A stretch of 64,000 nucleotides of DNA from Erigeron canadensis (lineage: Eukaryota; Streptophyta; Magnoliopsida; Asterales; Asteraceae), in contig NC_057764.1 in assembly GCF_010389155.1 (NCBI RefSeq), positions 1,426,001 through 1,490,000 of the forward strand, read 5' to 3'. The notes under the pieces were generated by a model. That model was given only the letters and a program-made list of their open reading frames with translations, was not told the DNA's origin and did not search any database. The position numbers were made by a program, and so were the translations under genes. Shown here piece by piece: positions 1 to 12,595 of the stretch (its first letter is position 1; the number at the start of each line of letters is the position of its first letter).

Positions 1-1033
1 TCTTTTTCTTCTTCTTTTCTGGTTCTTTCTCTCAAATACATACACACAGAAAATTCTTAATCTTTGATTGTATCCGATTGAATAGTTTGGGTGAACCGCC
101 AAATTTATTCAATCTGAAAGCGATCACGTGCCTTCAAAGATTGTTTATATCCGGTTATCTATTTGTTATCTCGAATTTCCCCAACACACCTAAACTCCTT
201 GTTTATTTCCATCCCCCTTTGTCAAGCACCTCAATCTTATATTTATAGTTTTGTTTTCTAAGCTCGCAAGATTGGGACTCCTTTCTTGCCAACCTATTTT
301 TTACAAAACAAGAGGCCGCGGCCTCTTTTCTTGGCTGAGCTCACGAACACAAGGATGGGCCAAAGCCCAATCCCTTCTCCTTTCTATTTTTTTGGGCCGC
401 TAATCACTCAAACAATGGGCTAGGCCCACTTGCTTCTTTCCTTTCTTTCTCGGCTGGCAGGACCACGATATACCACCACCACTTAATATTTCCGAATTGA
501 AATTGGTGTTGATGTTGTATTAGTATTCCATGTACACGACTCAAGTGTAATATGTGACACATTTTTCGTCTTTCGGCTTCAATCTTCATTCTCTTTATAA
601 TCAACCTTTAATTAGCTCATTCTTTGTCAAATTCCATCTCATAGACCTGTAATCAAATAATTCACCTATTAAGTATAAAAGTCTATAAAAATGACAATAA
701 TAGAAACATACAATATATAAAAGATATGATATCGCGTAAAATAAATATATATAAAATAGGCGATATCAGAGTAATATTCAAGTACATAAATTTATGCAAG
801 TCTAATCATATGTATCATTGATTAAACAGTGAATACATAGTCGATATTACAACTTGTCTTACAAAAAAATACAAGAAACTACAATTGTTAAGTTTTTAGA
901 CTAACTAGAAAAACTTAAACAATTTTACAATACGATTGAGTGAGACACACTTTATGGTGACAGACACAAAGTGTTGTGTGGAAGTTGTGTTCCTTTATAT
1001 AGAGGAGAAATTAGGGCAACACAGCCTTGTCTT
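1..1033. other. non-coding flank left of the large copia element
   Basis: No reading frame here looks like a protein I recognise. The stretch is AT-rich with pyrimidine tracts at the start and a short GC-rich palindrome (GAGGCCGCGGCCTC) near 311-324. It ends at the target site of the retrotransposon. The pre-insertion sequence would join 1038 to 12862. Confidence 0.6.
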
Positions 1034-1038
1034 GATAG

Positions 1039-1346
1039 TGTTAGAAATCCAAAAATAGTGATAAATTATAATTTAAGTTAGTGGACTTTGTGATTGTTAA
1101 GACATGGTGAAATGATTTCTAAGATTGAGTGGCTAGGAGTGTCAATTAGCTTAATTGTAGATTTAGACTATAAATACCCTCAACTCCTTAGAAATCATAA
1201 GCCTTTTGATCCATTTTTACATACAACTTATTCCAGATCGTCTCTCTCTCTCTCCAGAAAATCACACACACTAAACACACCAAGAACACACACACTTGAA
1301 CCGCCATTGTTGAGATCGAATCAAGAACAGAAATCGTGTTATTACA
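1039..1346 (+). repeat. 5' LTR (308 bp)
   Basis: Starts TGTTAG and ends GTTATTACA, directly after TSD GATAG. A TATA-like TATAAATACC lies at about 1170. It contains a 47 bp stretch around a TC-repeat that is missing from the 3' LTR. Confidence 0.95.
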
Positions 1347-1348
1347 TT

Positions 1349-1360
1349 TGGTATCAGAGC
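1349..1360 (+). other. primer binding site, initiator tRNA-Met type
   Basis: TGGTATCAGAGC begins two bases after the 5' LTR. This is the usual plant Ty1/copia minus-strand primer site, complementary to the 3' end of initiator tRNA-Met. Confidence 0.93.
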
Positions 1361-1795
1361 ATAAAATCACTTTGATATCGATCCATAACTGATTTTGATC
1401 TCAATTTTCATCCAATTTCATATTAAAAACCGTTTCTCATACCGTCACTGTTTCATCATTTTTCACCAGAAAAATCACATAAAATCATCGTTTTTTGTTC
1501 ACCATTAGATTCCTGATAGTTTTAAACATAATTCTGTCAAGTTTCAAGTTCCAATTCGATCTAGAACTCGAAATTGAATTTTGAGTTTTTGGCGCTCAAA
1601 TTTCGGGATTTGATTCTATTGTGTTTTTAGCTGAATTTTGTTCAAGGATTTGTTGCGGATGTAATTACAAACGTTTTGCAAGTGGTTTCAGGTTCTAATT
1701 CCAAGTAAATAGAAAGATATTGAAGCTTTAAAAGTCATCAATGGAGTTGGTTCATACTGGTTTGATGAAGAAGACGATATCAGAACGATTCTCAC

Positions 1796-2590
1796 TAGGA
1801 CGATCCTCTACAGATCGTCTCAGTGCTTGAATTTTCATTCATTCATACTTTCTGTGTTGTGGCTTGTAGGACGATCCTCACAAGATCGTTCTAGCAAGTG
1901 TTGAGTGTTGGAAAGTGTTGGTTGTGGCTAACTAATCCTTTTTGGATTGGTTTTGGTCAAAATCAAAGTTAATACTTTGAAAATTATTGGCAGAAAACTA
2001 AGACGATCTTGCCAAGATCGTCTCAGTTACTTGACTCTAGGACGATCTTGATCAAGATCGTCTCAGTGTCTGTTGTAAGTTGGTGTGGTTTGATTGATAC
2101 TTTGAAGCTGTTGTGATTGGGAATCACACACTTCCTGGGTAACTGATCATTCTTGATTGGTTTTGCTCAAATTCATTCCTACCAATTCATAACTAAACTC
2201 TGTCCAAATTTTCTTAAAATACTTAAAAAATTTCTCAGGCTTACAAGACGATCTTATACAAGACCGTTTCATTTTATTCTTCAAATTTCCAAGACGATCT
2301 TCCTCAAGATCGTTTCATTTTCATTTCTTTCAGTTTCAAATTTCAACTTTCAATCACTTTCATTCAGTTTCAGTTTCCAATTCCAAAAGACAAAATCATC
2401 ATTCAATTTCACTTTTCATTCCATACTTAATCAAATTTCATCCAAGGTTCTTCAAGACGATCTTTCTTGAATCGTCTCATTCTTTTAAAAACCTAAGACG
2501 ATTTGTTTCAACTCATCTTACTTCTTTCTTCTTCTAGGACGATCTTCCAAAATGATCTTATCCTAGGACGATCTTCTCCAAGATCGTTTC
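1796..2590 (+). repeat. array of ten imperfect hairpins in the retrotransposon leader
   Basis: About ten copies of one inverted-repeat unit, half-site (A/G)GACGATCTT and its complement AAGATCGT(C/T)TC, lie at about 1798-1821, 1869-1892, 2001-2024, 2041-2062, 2245-2270, 2291-2316, 2453-2478, 2494-2520, 2535-2560 and 2564-2590. The copy at 2041-2062 is a perfect 22 bp palindrome. The copy at 2001-2023 has 11 bp arms around one base. Loops vary while both arms are largely kept. The array sits between the PBS and the gag start, so it would be in the 5' leader of the genomic RNA. Possible roles are packaging, dimerisation, translation control or DNA-level protein binding; none is shown. Confidence 0.9.
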
Positions 2591-2648
2591 AAATTTTGAT
2601 ATTTTCAACTTTCATTCTAATTCAAGTTCCAAATCAAATCTCTTTCAA

Positions 2649-5600
2649 ATGGCTTCTCGTGAAGCGTTGGCATTAGGTTCTGACACAAGACCTCCAGTTC
2701 TCTAACGTGGTTCTTATGGACTATGGAAAAAAAGATTTATGGATTATGTGGAATGTCAACCGAATGGTCACCTTCTTAAAGATTCCATACTTAATGGACT
2801 TGCAGTTCATCGCCATCCTACCACTGGTGCAATACTCACTCTTGATCTTTTGAATGTTGAACAAAAAGATCGAACAGCTGCAGATAACAGAGCTAGATCA
2901 TGCTTATACAAAGCACTGCCAGATGAAATCTATGGTTCTGTTGATTCTTATGACACAGCCAAGGAGATATGGGATGAGGTGGCAAGACAAATGGAAGGAT
3001 CTGACCTAACTTCAACAATTAGATTGACAAATGTGTTGACTGAGTTTGACAACTTCAGCAAATTGCCAAATGAATCTCTAGAGGCTGTCTACTGTAGATT
3101 CTGCAATGTCATAAATGAACTTAGGAAGAACAATGTCAAGAAATCAGAGATTGAGTTAAACATCAAATTCATCAAAGCTCTTGGTCCTGAGTGGGAAGAT
3201 TATGGAACTCAGATTAAGCAACATCAAAATCTGGCCAAGTTCTCCATCCATAATCTTCATGAATCCTTCAAACTCAATGAACATCAAGTCCTAAACAAAG
3301 CTTCATCAAACAAAATGCCAGAAGTTGTATCTTCTGATCCTTTGGCATTAATTGTTGAAAAGAAGGTTTCTGAAGCTCTTAAAAGGCAAATGGTAGTTGT
3401 CTCTTCGTCTGATGAGGAGGGAGATGATATGTTGGCTCCAAGAGATGGTGTTTCAGACGAATTATATCAAGCTCTTGCCGCATTTACCAAGCACTTCAAG
3501 AAAAAGTACTACAAAGCGAGGCCAACAAACAACAATCTCTGCACTTTTTCCACAAGTGCATTTCCCAAGAAGGAACACTATCATTCAAAGAATAATGGTC
3601 AAGGTGAATCAAGTGGATCCAAGCATGTGGAAAAGAAAGTTGAAGGTTATGACAAACAAGTTGTTGAGAAGGGTAAAGTTTCTGACAAAAAGTGCTACAA
3701 TTGTGGAAATCCTGGTCATTTTGCAATTGATTGCAAGCAACCTCGTAAGTGGAACTATGAGTACTACAAGCAGAAGATGTTATTGGCAAAGCAAGTGGAA
3801 GCCGGTCATGCATTGCTTGCTGAAGATGACAAATGGCTATTGCTCTCGGATGATGAATATGAAGATCTCTCTGCAAATGTGTGCTTCATGGCGAGGTTGG
3901 CCAAGGACAAAGCTTTTGAGGCTGAAAGCACTGATGATGAGCGCCCGGATGATGAGGTAAATCTACACTCTGCTTTTTCAATAGTTAAAGATAAAGAGTT
4001 GTTTGATTTAGCTTTATCAAATTTGACAACTCATATCACGTCTTTAACCAACAAAAATAAGAAGTTGAAAAATAGTATTTCATTTTCTAAAAGTGAATTT
4101 TCAAAACTCTTTGAAGAATATTCAAAATTACTTTTTGATTATGATACTATTAAACAAGATTTTCAAACTTACAAAGATCAAATGTTGGTTAAAGAATGTG
4201 AGTTGAATGCCTCTCCTGATTCTAAGTTATAACATAAATGTCACAATCTTGAAAAGACCATTCATGATCTTGAAAAAGCCAATCAAGATCTTGAAATTCA
4301 AAAGACCAATGAGTGGCTTCGAGCAAATGCTAGACAAATGGATGTTGATATTCTTAATAAAAAGCTTCAAGAATCCAAACCAAACAATGTTGACCTAGAA
4401 AGAAAGATTTCTGATTTAAATCATACTTGTTTTTTGAAAGGTGTTGAGATTGAAAATCTTAAAAACCAAATTGAGGAATTCAAAAAGAATATACTTTTCT
4501 ATCAAGAGAAGTTATATAAAGTTGAACAAAACCCTTTTTTGGATTTTACTGCCTATTTTAACAAGTCGAAAATTGACAAATCGGAACTTCTTCATGGGTT
4601 GGGATTTGAGAATATCACACCATTACAAAAGGCAAAAGACCAAATTGAACCTTTGTATGATGAAAAATTTCTTCGCCTTGGTATGGTACAACAATTTATT
4701 CGTCCACTGGATGACGAATTTGAGACTGATGATGTTGAGAAAATACCTCAAACTGAATTTTTGGTTAACTATGATGTTATAAATGCTTCCTGTAATTTTA
4801 AAGAATTTTCAATTTTCAAATTAGAAGAAATAGCATCAAATTTTCAAAACCAAGAGTCAATTAGTATTTTACCTAAACCTACTAAAATGTATGTTCCATC
4901 CACATTTTTGGAAAAACAAATAGAAGGTTTACAACAAAAGGTGAATTCTCAACAACAAGTCATTGATCATCTCAAGTCTCAAAATCAAAGTTCAGAGAAT
5001 GAATTAATTGATGTAGACACCAAGAAAGTTTGTGTGAATGTTTCTACTCAAACTTATCTAAGTGCTGAAGTAAACCATTCCACTCAGACTATTTGTGTTT
5101 CATCTACTGATTCCTCCACCCAAACCTTGACTGATTCTCTTGAGTGTTCATGTCAAACTGCTGTTACTATAGCTGATAATTATGTGCAATCTAATTTATC
5201 TAATGACGAACTTGCACATAGTTTAGTTTTGATATGGTACTACTATAGGTTTTTCACTTGTGATTCTTTTGAAGAGTTAGTTGTTCACCCTAAGCTTAGT
5301 TCTAGTATAGGTGTTGATACTTCTACTCTAATTTCTTGTGAAACCAAAGATGTGTCAGTTCAAGTTGATCTAATTCCTGAGACTACCCATAGTGTAAAGT
5401 TGGATACCAAGATTCCTGATTTTTCAAAAATCTCTCCGGTTGAACCTTTCACAAAAGATGATTTTGATAAATTCATGGAGGGAGAATATGCTTTTGATTC
5501 TGAAACTGAGAAAAAGATTGAATCTACCAAAATCAAAGTTGAATCAAAAGAGGAATCTCCAAAATTGTTTTCCAAATATCCAACTTCACATTATTCTAAG

Positions 5601-6441
5601 AAACAAGTTATTCCAAAACTTGTCAAGACTGAACCAAAGACTGTAAAAAAAAAAACCAAGAATCAATAAGTTAAAAACAAAGTGTCCTACCTCTGAAAAG
5701 CATGTCAAAACCAAACAAGTTGAAACCATTCCCAAAATCAAATACAACAAAGAGAAACTTCTAGAAATCAATTCAAATGTTTCTTCATCTAACTCTCAAT
5801 CTAGTTCATTACCTAAAGTATCTAAATCTAGCTCAGTTTTGCTAACTAGGGATGCTTCAAATGGTGCAACTAGGTATAGGGATAGATATGACTGGTTTTC
5901 TCATGATAAACCTAAGAAACAAGAAGTTTCCACACCTTCAAAAGAGTCTAAAAAGATAAAAGTGCTTCAAAACACTCGTTCTAATCTTCTTAGTGTCAAT
6001 CCAACAGGTGGAAAGAGCTTGATTAGTAAGTCTAAATGGGTAGCTAAGTCTTTAGTACCTAAGATCACTAAAGTTGATAAAAGGAAGAAAAGGCAAAGGA
6101 GAAAAGCAGGTAGAAAGAAGAAGCTTGTTTCTGATGTGTCAAACAATTTATCTTTTAAATCCTCTTTGAAAAACAATGTTAATGGTGCCAAGGCTAAGCC
6201 TTGTAATGTTGTAAACAATGTTAATTCTCGTGTGTATGGTTTGAATGGTGGTAGACATGTTACTTTTGATTCATATGTTAATATTCGTTGGTTTAATCCA
6301 AATGTGCTTGTTGATAATGTGCTTGTTAATGCCTATATTGATACTAAAGAATGTTTGTATGCATATCCTAAGTTATATACCCTGCCTGTTTTAACTAACC
6401 ACAAAGGACCCGTCTTCAAGTGGGTACCTAAAGTCGGTTAA
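2649..6441 (+). pseudogene. gag: gag with long coiled C-terminal extension, broken
   Basis: Retrotransposon capsid/nucleocapsid reading frame. The ATG at 2649 is chosen because it precedes the first gag-like residues; the frame meets a stop at 2703-2705 and resumes from 2739. A UBN2/copia-type Gag domain covers about 2710-3310 (GLWKKRFMDYVE, AKEIWDEV). A CX2CX4HX4C zinc knuckle lies at 3693-3734. After it comes a very long extension rich in Lys, Glu, Asn and Ser, with heptad-like coiled stretches around 3990-4560. The same frame is stopped at 4230-4232, then runs to 5667. A frameshift at an A-run (about 5645-5655) moves the coding sense to another frame, which reaches 6439 and ends with a WVPK motif typical of the Gag-protease junction in plant copia elements. 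The extension carries an STQT ladder at 5043-5159. Confidence 0.88.
5043..5159 (+). other. STQT motif ladder in the Gag extension (possible LC8 binding)
   Basis: In frame with gag, three exact STQT motifs have their TQT at 5046-5054, 5082-5090 and 5118-5126, spaced exactly 12 residues apart. A fourth, weaker SCQT follows at 5148-5159 and a distant SVQVD near 5355. TQT is the core motif bound by dynein light chain 8 (LC8/DYNLL), and multivalent LC8 ligands often carry several TQTs about 10-13 residues apart. Sirevirus Gag proteins have been reported to interact with LC8-family proteins. That this ladder binds LC8 is inference. Confidence 0.7.
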
Positions 6442-6451
6442 TTCTATTTGA

Positions 6452-9400
6452 TTGCAGGAAATAACCATCTGTGTTTGGATACTCGATTCCGAGTGTTCAA
6501 AACACATGACTGGCAATAAAACAATGCTCAAGAACTTTATCGAACGATTAATGGGAACTGTTCGATTTGGTAACAACAATTTCGCTCCTATCTTAGGCTA
6601 TGGTGATATTGAACGCAATGGAATTATCATTAAGAAAGTTCACTATGTTGAAGGATTAAGTCATAACTTGTTCAGTGTTGGACAATTCTGTGACAACAAT
6701 CTTCAAGTTCTTTTTCGACAATCTCTTTGCAAAGTTCAAACTCTAGATGGAGTTGACATTTTGTGTGGCGACCGTGATGATAACCTTTTTACCGTTAATC
6801 TCGATGATAATCAACCAACTGATAATATTTGTCTCATTTCGAAAGCTACATCAAAGAATTCTTAATTGTGGCATAGAAGGCTTTCTCACCTAAACTTTCC
6901 TACTATCAATACTTTGGTCAACAAGCATCTTGTTGAAGGCTTGCCAGACTATAAGTATGAAAGTGAGCATGTGTGTCCTTCTTCTGCTATTGGGAGGATT
7001 AAACGAGCTTCTCATAAACCCAAGAAATCTCCAAATTCATTAGCACCTCTTCATTTGCTTCACATGGATCTTTGTGGACCGATGAAAGTACAAAGCCAAA
7101 ATGGGAAGAAATACATCTTGGTTATTGTTGATGATTATTCAAGATATACTTGGGTCAAGTTTCTTGCCTCCAAAGATGAAACAACTCAAACTTTGATCGA
7201 TTTCATCACTTCTACTCAAGTAAATCTTCAACTTCCAGTCTGTTACATCCGCTCGGATAACGGAACTGATTTCAAAAATGCCGTGTTTGATGAATTTTGT
7301 AAATCCAAAGGCATTGCTCATCAATTCTCTACGGTTCGTACCCCACAACAAAACGGAGTCGTTGAAAGGAGAAATCGAACGCTAGTGGAAGCTGCAAGAA
7401 CAATGCTTGCTTATTCTAAGTTGCCTTCCAACATGTGGGCTGAAGCAGTTGACACTGCTTGTCACACTCAGAATCGGTCCATTATTAATCAGCGTTTTGA
7501 TAAGACTCCTTATGAGGTTGTTAACAAACGGAAACCCAACATCAACTATTTCCATATCTTTGGGTGTGTTTGTTATACTCTGAATGATCGGGAAAATCTT
7601 GGAAAGTTTGAGAAGAAAGGTGATGAAGGTTACTTTGTTGGTTATTCCAAGACATCGATTGCCTACCGAATCTACAATCGCCGAACAAATACGATTCAAG
7701 AAACAATGAATGTTTGGTTTGATGAGATGTCAGGCATGATCTTTGAGCAAGAAAGTTTGCTACCAACAAGTAATGATCCAAGTACTTCAAGTACTTCATC
7801 AAGAACTTCTACTTTAGCATCTAAATTCAAGAAGTTTCCAGCTCCAACAAGTGATGAGTTAGATATTCTTTTTGAAGAATTCTATAATTCTAAACCGATT
7901 CATGATGAAGAACCTCAAATCATCGTGGAACCAGTTTCAAACAATGATCCAGTTCCTGACAACCATCATGAATCATCATCAAGTTCTTCTGAGCAAAATG
8001 CTACTTCTTCAAGTAGTAGTTCTTCATCCTCTTCTAATGATTCTTCTTCTCAATCCTCTCCTGATAATTCTTTTCCAGTGAATGTTCAAGAACAACCTAC
8101 ACAATTTACCCAGACTACCAATCCGATAAACACTCCAAATGTATATGTGCCTCTTGATTTCGATCATCCATCCTACGAGGAAGCTGTTCTACAAAGCTAT
8201 GATTCCATCTATCAGCAAAACTCTAGTTTTAATGATGATGTTGATGTCAATCAACAAGATCCTCTTCCTCATGATCGCAAATGGTCATGTATGAGAAAAG
8301 ATCATCCTACAGATCAAATCATTGGAGATCCACAAGCCGGAGTAACTACTCGTACTTCAGTAAATGAGTGTCTTGTTGCACTTTCTCTTAGCAACATTGA
8401 ACCCAAAACTGTTTCTGAAGCTCTTCGAGATCCAGAATCGATTAAAGCTATGCAAGACGAACTCGCTCAGTTTGAAAGACTGAAAGTATGGAGATTAGTT
8501 CCAAATCCAAGAAAAGATGAACCTATTGGCACAAAATGGATTTTCAAGAACAAGAAGGATGAGAATGGAGTGGTAGTAGGAACAAAGCTCGACTAGTTGC
8601 AAAGGGTTATTGCCAACAACCTGGTGTTGATTTCGACGAAATTTTTGCTCCCGTTGCTAGAATGGAAGCCATTCGGATTTTCTTAGCTTATGTTGCATTC
8701 AGAAACTTCACTGTATTTCAAATGGATGTGAAGACAGCTTTCTAGAATGGTGATCTCAAAGAAGAAGTTTACGTTGAACAACCAGAAGGTTTTGTTGATC
8801 TCAAAAGACCAAACCATGTCTACAGGTTAGACAAGGCTCTCTACGGTCTTAAGCAAGCACCCCGAGCATGGTATGACTCCTTATCTACTTTCTTGATTAG
8901 AGGTGGCTTTACCAAAGGCACAATTGACCCTACCCTATTCATTCGTAAACAAGGTAAGCATGTTCTTCTTGTCCAAATATATGTTGATGACATTATCTTT
9001 GGGTCAACCAGTCAAACATTTTGCCGAAACTTTTCATCTCTAATGGTTAATCATTTTGAAATGAGCATGATTGGGGAAATGAACTACTTTTTGGGTCTTC
9101 AAATCAAACAACTACCAAATGGTATTTTCATATCACAAGGTAAGTATGTTCATGACAAGTTGAAAAAGTTTGATATGACTACTTGTTCTTCGATTTCAAC
9201 TCCAATGGTTGCTCGTACAAGTATTAATGCTGATAAAAATGGAAAACCATTTGACCAAAAGAGATATAGAAGTATGATTGGTTCATTGTTGTATCTTACA
9301 TCATCTCGCCCAGATATAATGTTTGCAACACGTATGTGTGCTAGGTATCAAGCTGCTCCAACTGATTTACATTTTTAAGCTGTGAAACGAATATTTCGTT

Positions 9401-9806
9401 ATCTGAAGGGTACACCCAATTTAGGTCTCTGGTATCCAAGGGATACTGGATTCAATTTAACTGCCTATTCAGATGCAGATCATGCAGGTTGTAAGCTTGA
9501 TCGCAAGAGCACTTCCGGTACTTTACAATTTTTGGGTGATAAAATTGTGAGTTGGTCTTCCAAGAAACAAAACTGTGTGTCACTATCAACAGCCGAAGCT
9601 GAATATGTGGCTGTGGCTAGTTGTTGTGCTCAAGTGTTATGGATGAAGACTCAGCTAACTGATTATGGTCTGAAATATGATCATATTCTCATCTATTGTG
9701 ACTCTCAAAGTGCCATTGCTATTGCAGTCAACTCAGTAAACCACTGGATGAGAAAAGGTTTAACTATCTTATCTCTAAGCTTGGCATGTTAAATCTTGAA
9801 CCTTAA
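6452..9806 (+). pseudogene. pol: pol (protease, integrase, RT, RNase H), broken
   Basis: Copia-type pol in domain order. Protease from about 6470: the active-site triad reads Asp-Ser-Glu at 6485-6493 where Asp-Ser-Gly/Thr-Gly is expected, so it is probably dead. Integrase from 6866: the zinc motif is WHRRLSHLN with CPSS where CPSC is expected (Ser codon at 6983-6985); the catalytic Asp at 7067-7069, SDNGTDF and NGVVERRNRT are present. RT follows, with YVDD intact at 8980-8991. RNase H shows SDADHAG, STAEAEY and CDSQSAI. Lesions: stop 6863-6865, a 1-base frameshift near 8578, stop TAG 8743-8745, stop 9376-9378. Near 9741 the sequence jumps from the RNase H CDSQSAI block to the usual pol C-terminus (GMLNLEP, stop 9804-9806) in another frame, losing a conserved His-containing stretch. 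Confidence 0.93.
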
Positions 9807-12584
9807 CTTATTTTGTTCTTGATACATTCTTGAAAAACAAAATACAAAACTTGAAAAGACAAAAATCAAATATAAAAATATAAAATTTTGGAAAAAATAA
9901 CAAAAAGATTTTTTTTTCTTTTATATCTTAGTGGCTTACATATACTCAGTATGTAACCCATGCTTTAACGATTTATTTATTTCAAAATGGCTTATACATA
10001 CTCTGTGTATAACCCGTTCTTAAAAATTTTATTTATTTTCAAAAGAATTATTTTTCTTTTCAAATATTTTGTTACTCTCAATTGTTGATATGAGAAGCGA
10101 AGGATTGAACGCCGTTGTGTACTCCCTAGTTGTCTCATCTTGAACAATTGATTGAGTTAAATTTGTGCTTAAATGTTTTATTTGCATCCAACTTGTTGAT
10201 GTAAGATGCGAATGATTGAACGCCTTTGTTTACTCCCTAGTAGTCTTACTATGAACATTGTTGTTGACGCAAAACTTTGTGTTTCTTAAAATTTTGTTCA
10301 GTTTTAGACTCTCAAATTTTTTTGTATATATCACAACAAAGATTTTACTCTAGTTGACTTCACAAAAACCAATTTTTGCTCTACCTTTCTATGGAAATTT
10401 TTTAAAGGGGAGTTTGTGATTTCAAATAGTTCAAAACTTCAAATGTGTTTTCAAATCATTTTCTTATACACATTTGATGATTTTCAAAAGATTTTCTCCA
10501 AAGGAAGTTCGGTGTTTAGTTTGCACATGAGCGACTAGTTTTTCTCAAAATTTACTCCATGGACTTCATCATCACTGATGAGTTCTAACCCCGGAGTATT
10601 CACTTCTTTCATTAGATAGTGAGGGTATTTTGAGTAATGATGATTTCGTGCAACTAGGATGGAGGGAGTAAAGTCAAAAAGTGAGAGGTTACGGTGATAT
10701 GTTGCGAGAAAAGGGTTAAAAGAATTGATACCCTTCTCTAAAATTCTCAAATCGCCGGGTAAAACACATTTCTATCGGATGTTATTTGTTGATATCTCGA
10801 TATTGAAGAAGCCTTCATGGACCCAGTGAAGCGATGCACATCTTTACCCAACCACTCAAGTGTTTCTTAACAAATGCTTGTTTTATTTCTCACGGAGATT
10901 TTCTCATTTCTATTAACTCTTCATTTGGAAGATGTTGATATTGAAAAAGGGTGACACTCTGCTCCAGTCCCCGACTTCATTTGTTCACTTCGTGTCTAGA
11001 GCTATCTTGATTAATCATTAATTTGATCCTTATTCATTATCTTAAGACACATTTGAGTCATATCTTTGTGATATTATTGCATATCTATGTGATATAGCCG
11101 GAACATTTGTAGTGATATCTTAATTGATATTCCACAATGATCAAATGGAAATCCTACCAATGCTAACATATTTTCCAACATTGAACGTAGGTCTCATAAT
11201 TACATTTATGTGATTATTGAGTGAACGAGAAGTCTATCAGTGACCTCGGATGTTTCCTAAAAAGTCTTTAAGGATAATAGATTGTGGTTATTGAACGCCT
11301 TAGGTGACACTGACCATGATCTCTATTCTTTGAACCAATCTCGTAGTTGACAAGGTACAAGACCGAACTATATTAGAAAATTGCTTTATGCATAATTCAA
11401 TGATACATAGGAAATCCAAAAATGTCATACAATTCTTTCGGTCATTTCATTAATCCTTTTGGTTTTTGAACATGTTAACGGATCATCCTTATCCGGTTTT
11501 TCCATTTCTCATCTCAAAAACACAAAAACCACCAATATCATACTATAACATTTGTATCAACAACTTCAACCTTACATTTTAGTTACCCTTAGGATTCTTT
11601 GGGTTAGGACTATTGAATTGGGTTGATGTGCTGTTGTTTGATACTTCTCCATGCAATTCTAGTTTTAAATTGTGATATTTTCTTTTCGCATTCGATCAAT
11701 CAATGTTTGCATAATGACATTGGTTCCCAACTTTGTCATTATGAGGGGGAGAAAAAGATTATGATTGATTGAGAAAGAAAATCTTTGAGCTTGATTTGTG
11801 CAAACATGGAGTTAGTAAAAAGGTTGTAGTGAGTGTATGGAGGTTACGGATAAAAGATAAGAGAGAATATTTTATGGGATTGATGGGAAAACTTGCAATT
11901 AATGGAATTATTGAGTTCTTGACTTGGAAAAAGGATAATTACAAAGATAAGGATATGATGTTCAAAGATGCTCCAAAATGCTTACACTCATGAATTGAAG
12001 GGGAGCATGATTAATTCAAGTTTTGTTCAAAAAAGTTTACTCTCCAAAGTGCTTAAGTCAAAATGACAAAGATCAAAGCTACAAAGGTTGAAAGATTGAT
12101 TGGAAGATTCAAGACAAAGAAGTAAAACTTCGAAAGAGTCTTCATCAACACATTTCATTCAAGATCTTCAAAGTCATATAATAATACTTGATCAAGAAGC
12201 TTCAATGCATATATCAAGGGGGAGAGTTTAAGTTTTTGATACTTCATTCCATGGAAACAAAATTTCATTCAACAATCGAAGATTGAAGAACCAAAGCCAA
12301 ATTTATACCTTCCGCACTTCAAAAGACAACTCTGATTCATGGTTCAACAATTTTCAAAGATTCTAGACTCATTCATTTTATGTTTTGTTCAAAAAGAACA
12401 TTGAGAATTTCATCATGTTTTAACTACAAGAAGTCCAAGACCAAGATTGATTCAAGTTCTCCAGAGACAATGAGAAAGCTTTGAAGACTTGATTCATCAC
12501 ACCAATTGTCTTCACCACCGGGCTCATCAACTTTATTCCTACAAGACAAGATAACACGTACTTCATTCATTACAATATATCACT
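9807..12584 (+). other. long non-coding 3' region of the copia element
   Basis: No convincing protein, including no envelope-like ORF. Two diverged direct repeats are seen: about 9931-9970 with 9987-10020 (sharing TGGCTTA and ACATACTC), and about 10072-10180 with 10185-10275 (sharing GATTGAACGCC and TACTCCCTAG). PPT-like AGGGG(G)AG motifs occur near 11750, 12000 and 12220, ahead of the real polypurine tract. Multiple PPT-like motifs are a feature described for Sireviruses. Confidence 0.7.
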
Positions 12585-12595
12585 AAGGGGGAGAA
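12585..12595 (+). other. polypurine tract
   Basis: AAGGGGGAGAA immediately precedes the 3' LTR and is the expected plus-strand primer site. Confidence 0.9.

Noticed and set aside
2153..2470. 105-codon ORF in the copia leader
   Set aside because: Phe/Ser-rich frame through the hairpin array; not conserved-looking and precedes the clear gag start.
11769..11993. 74-codon ORF in the 3' region of the copia element, possible envelope-like gene
   Set aside because: Too short, no signal peptide, membrane segment or similarity to known Sirevirus env-like ORFs.
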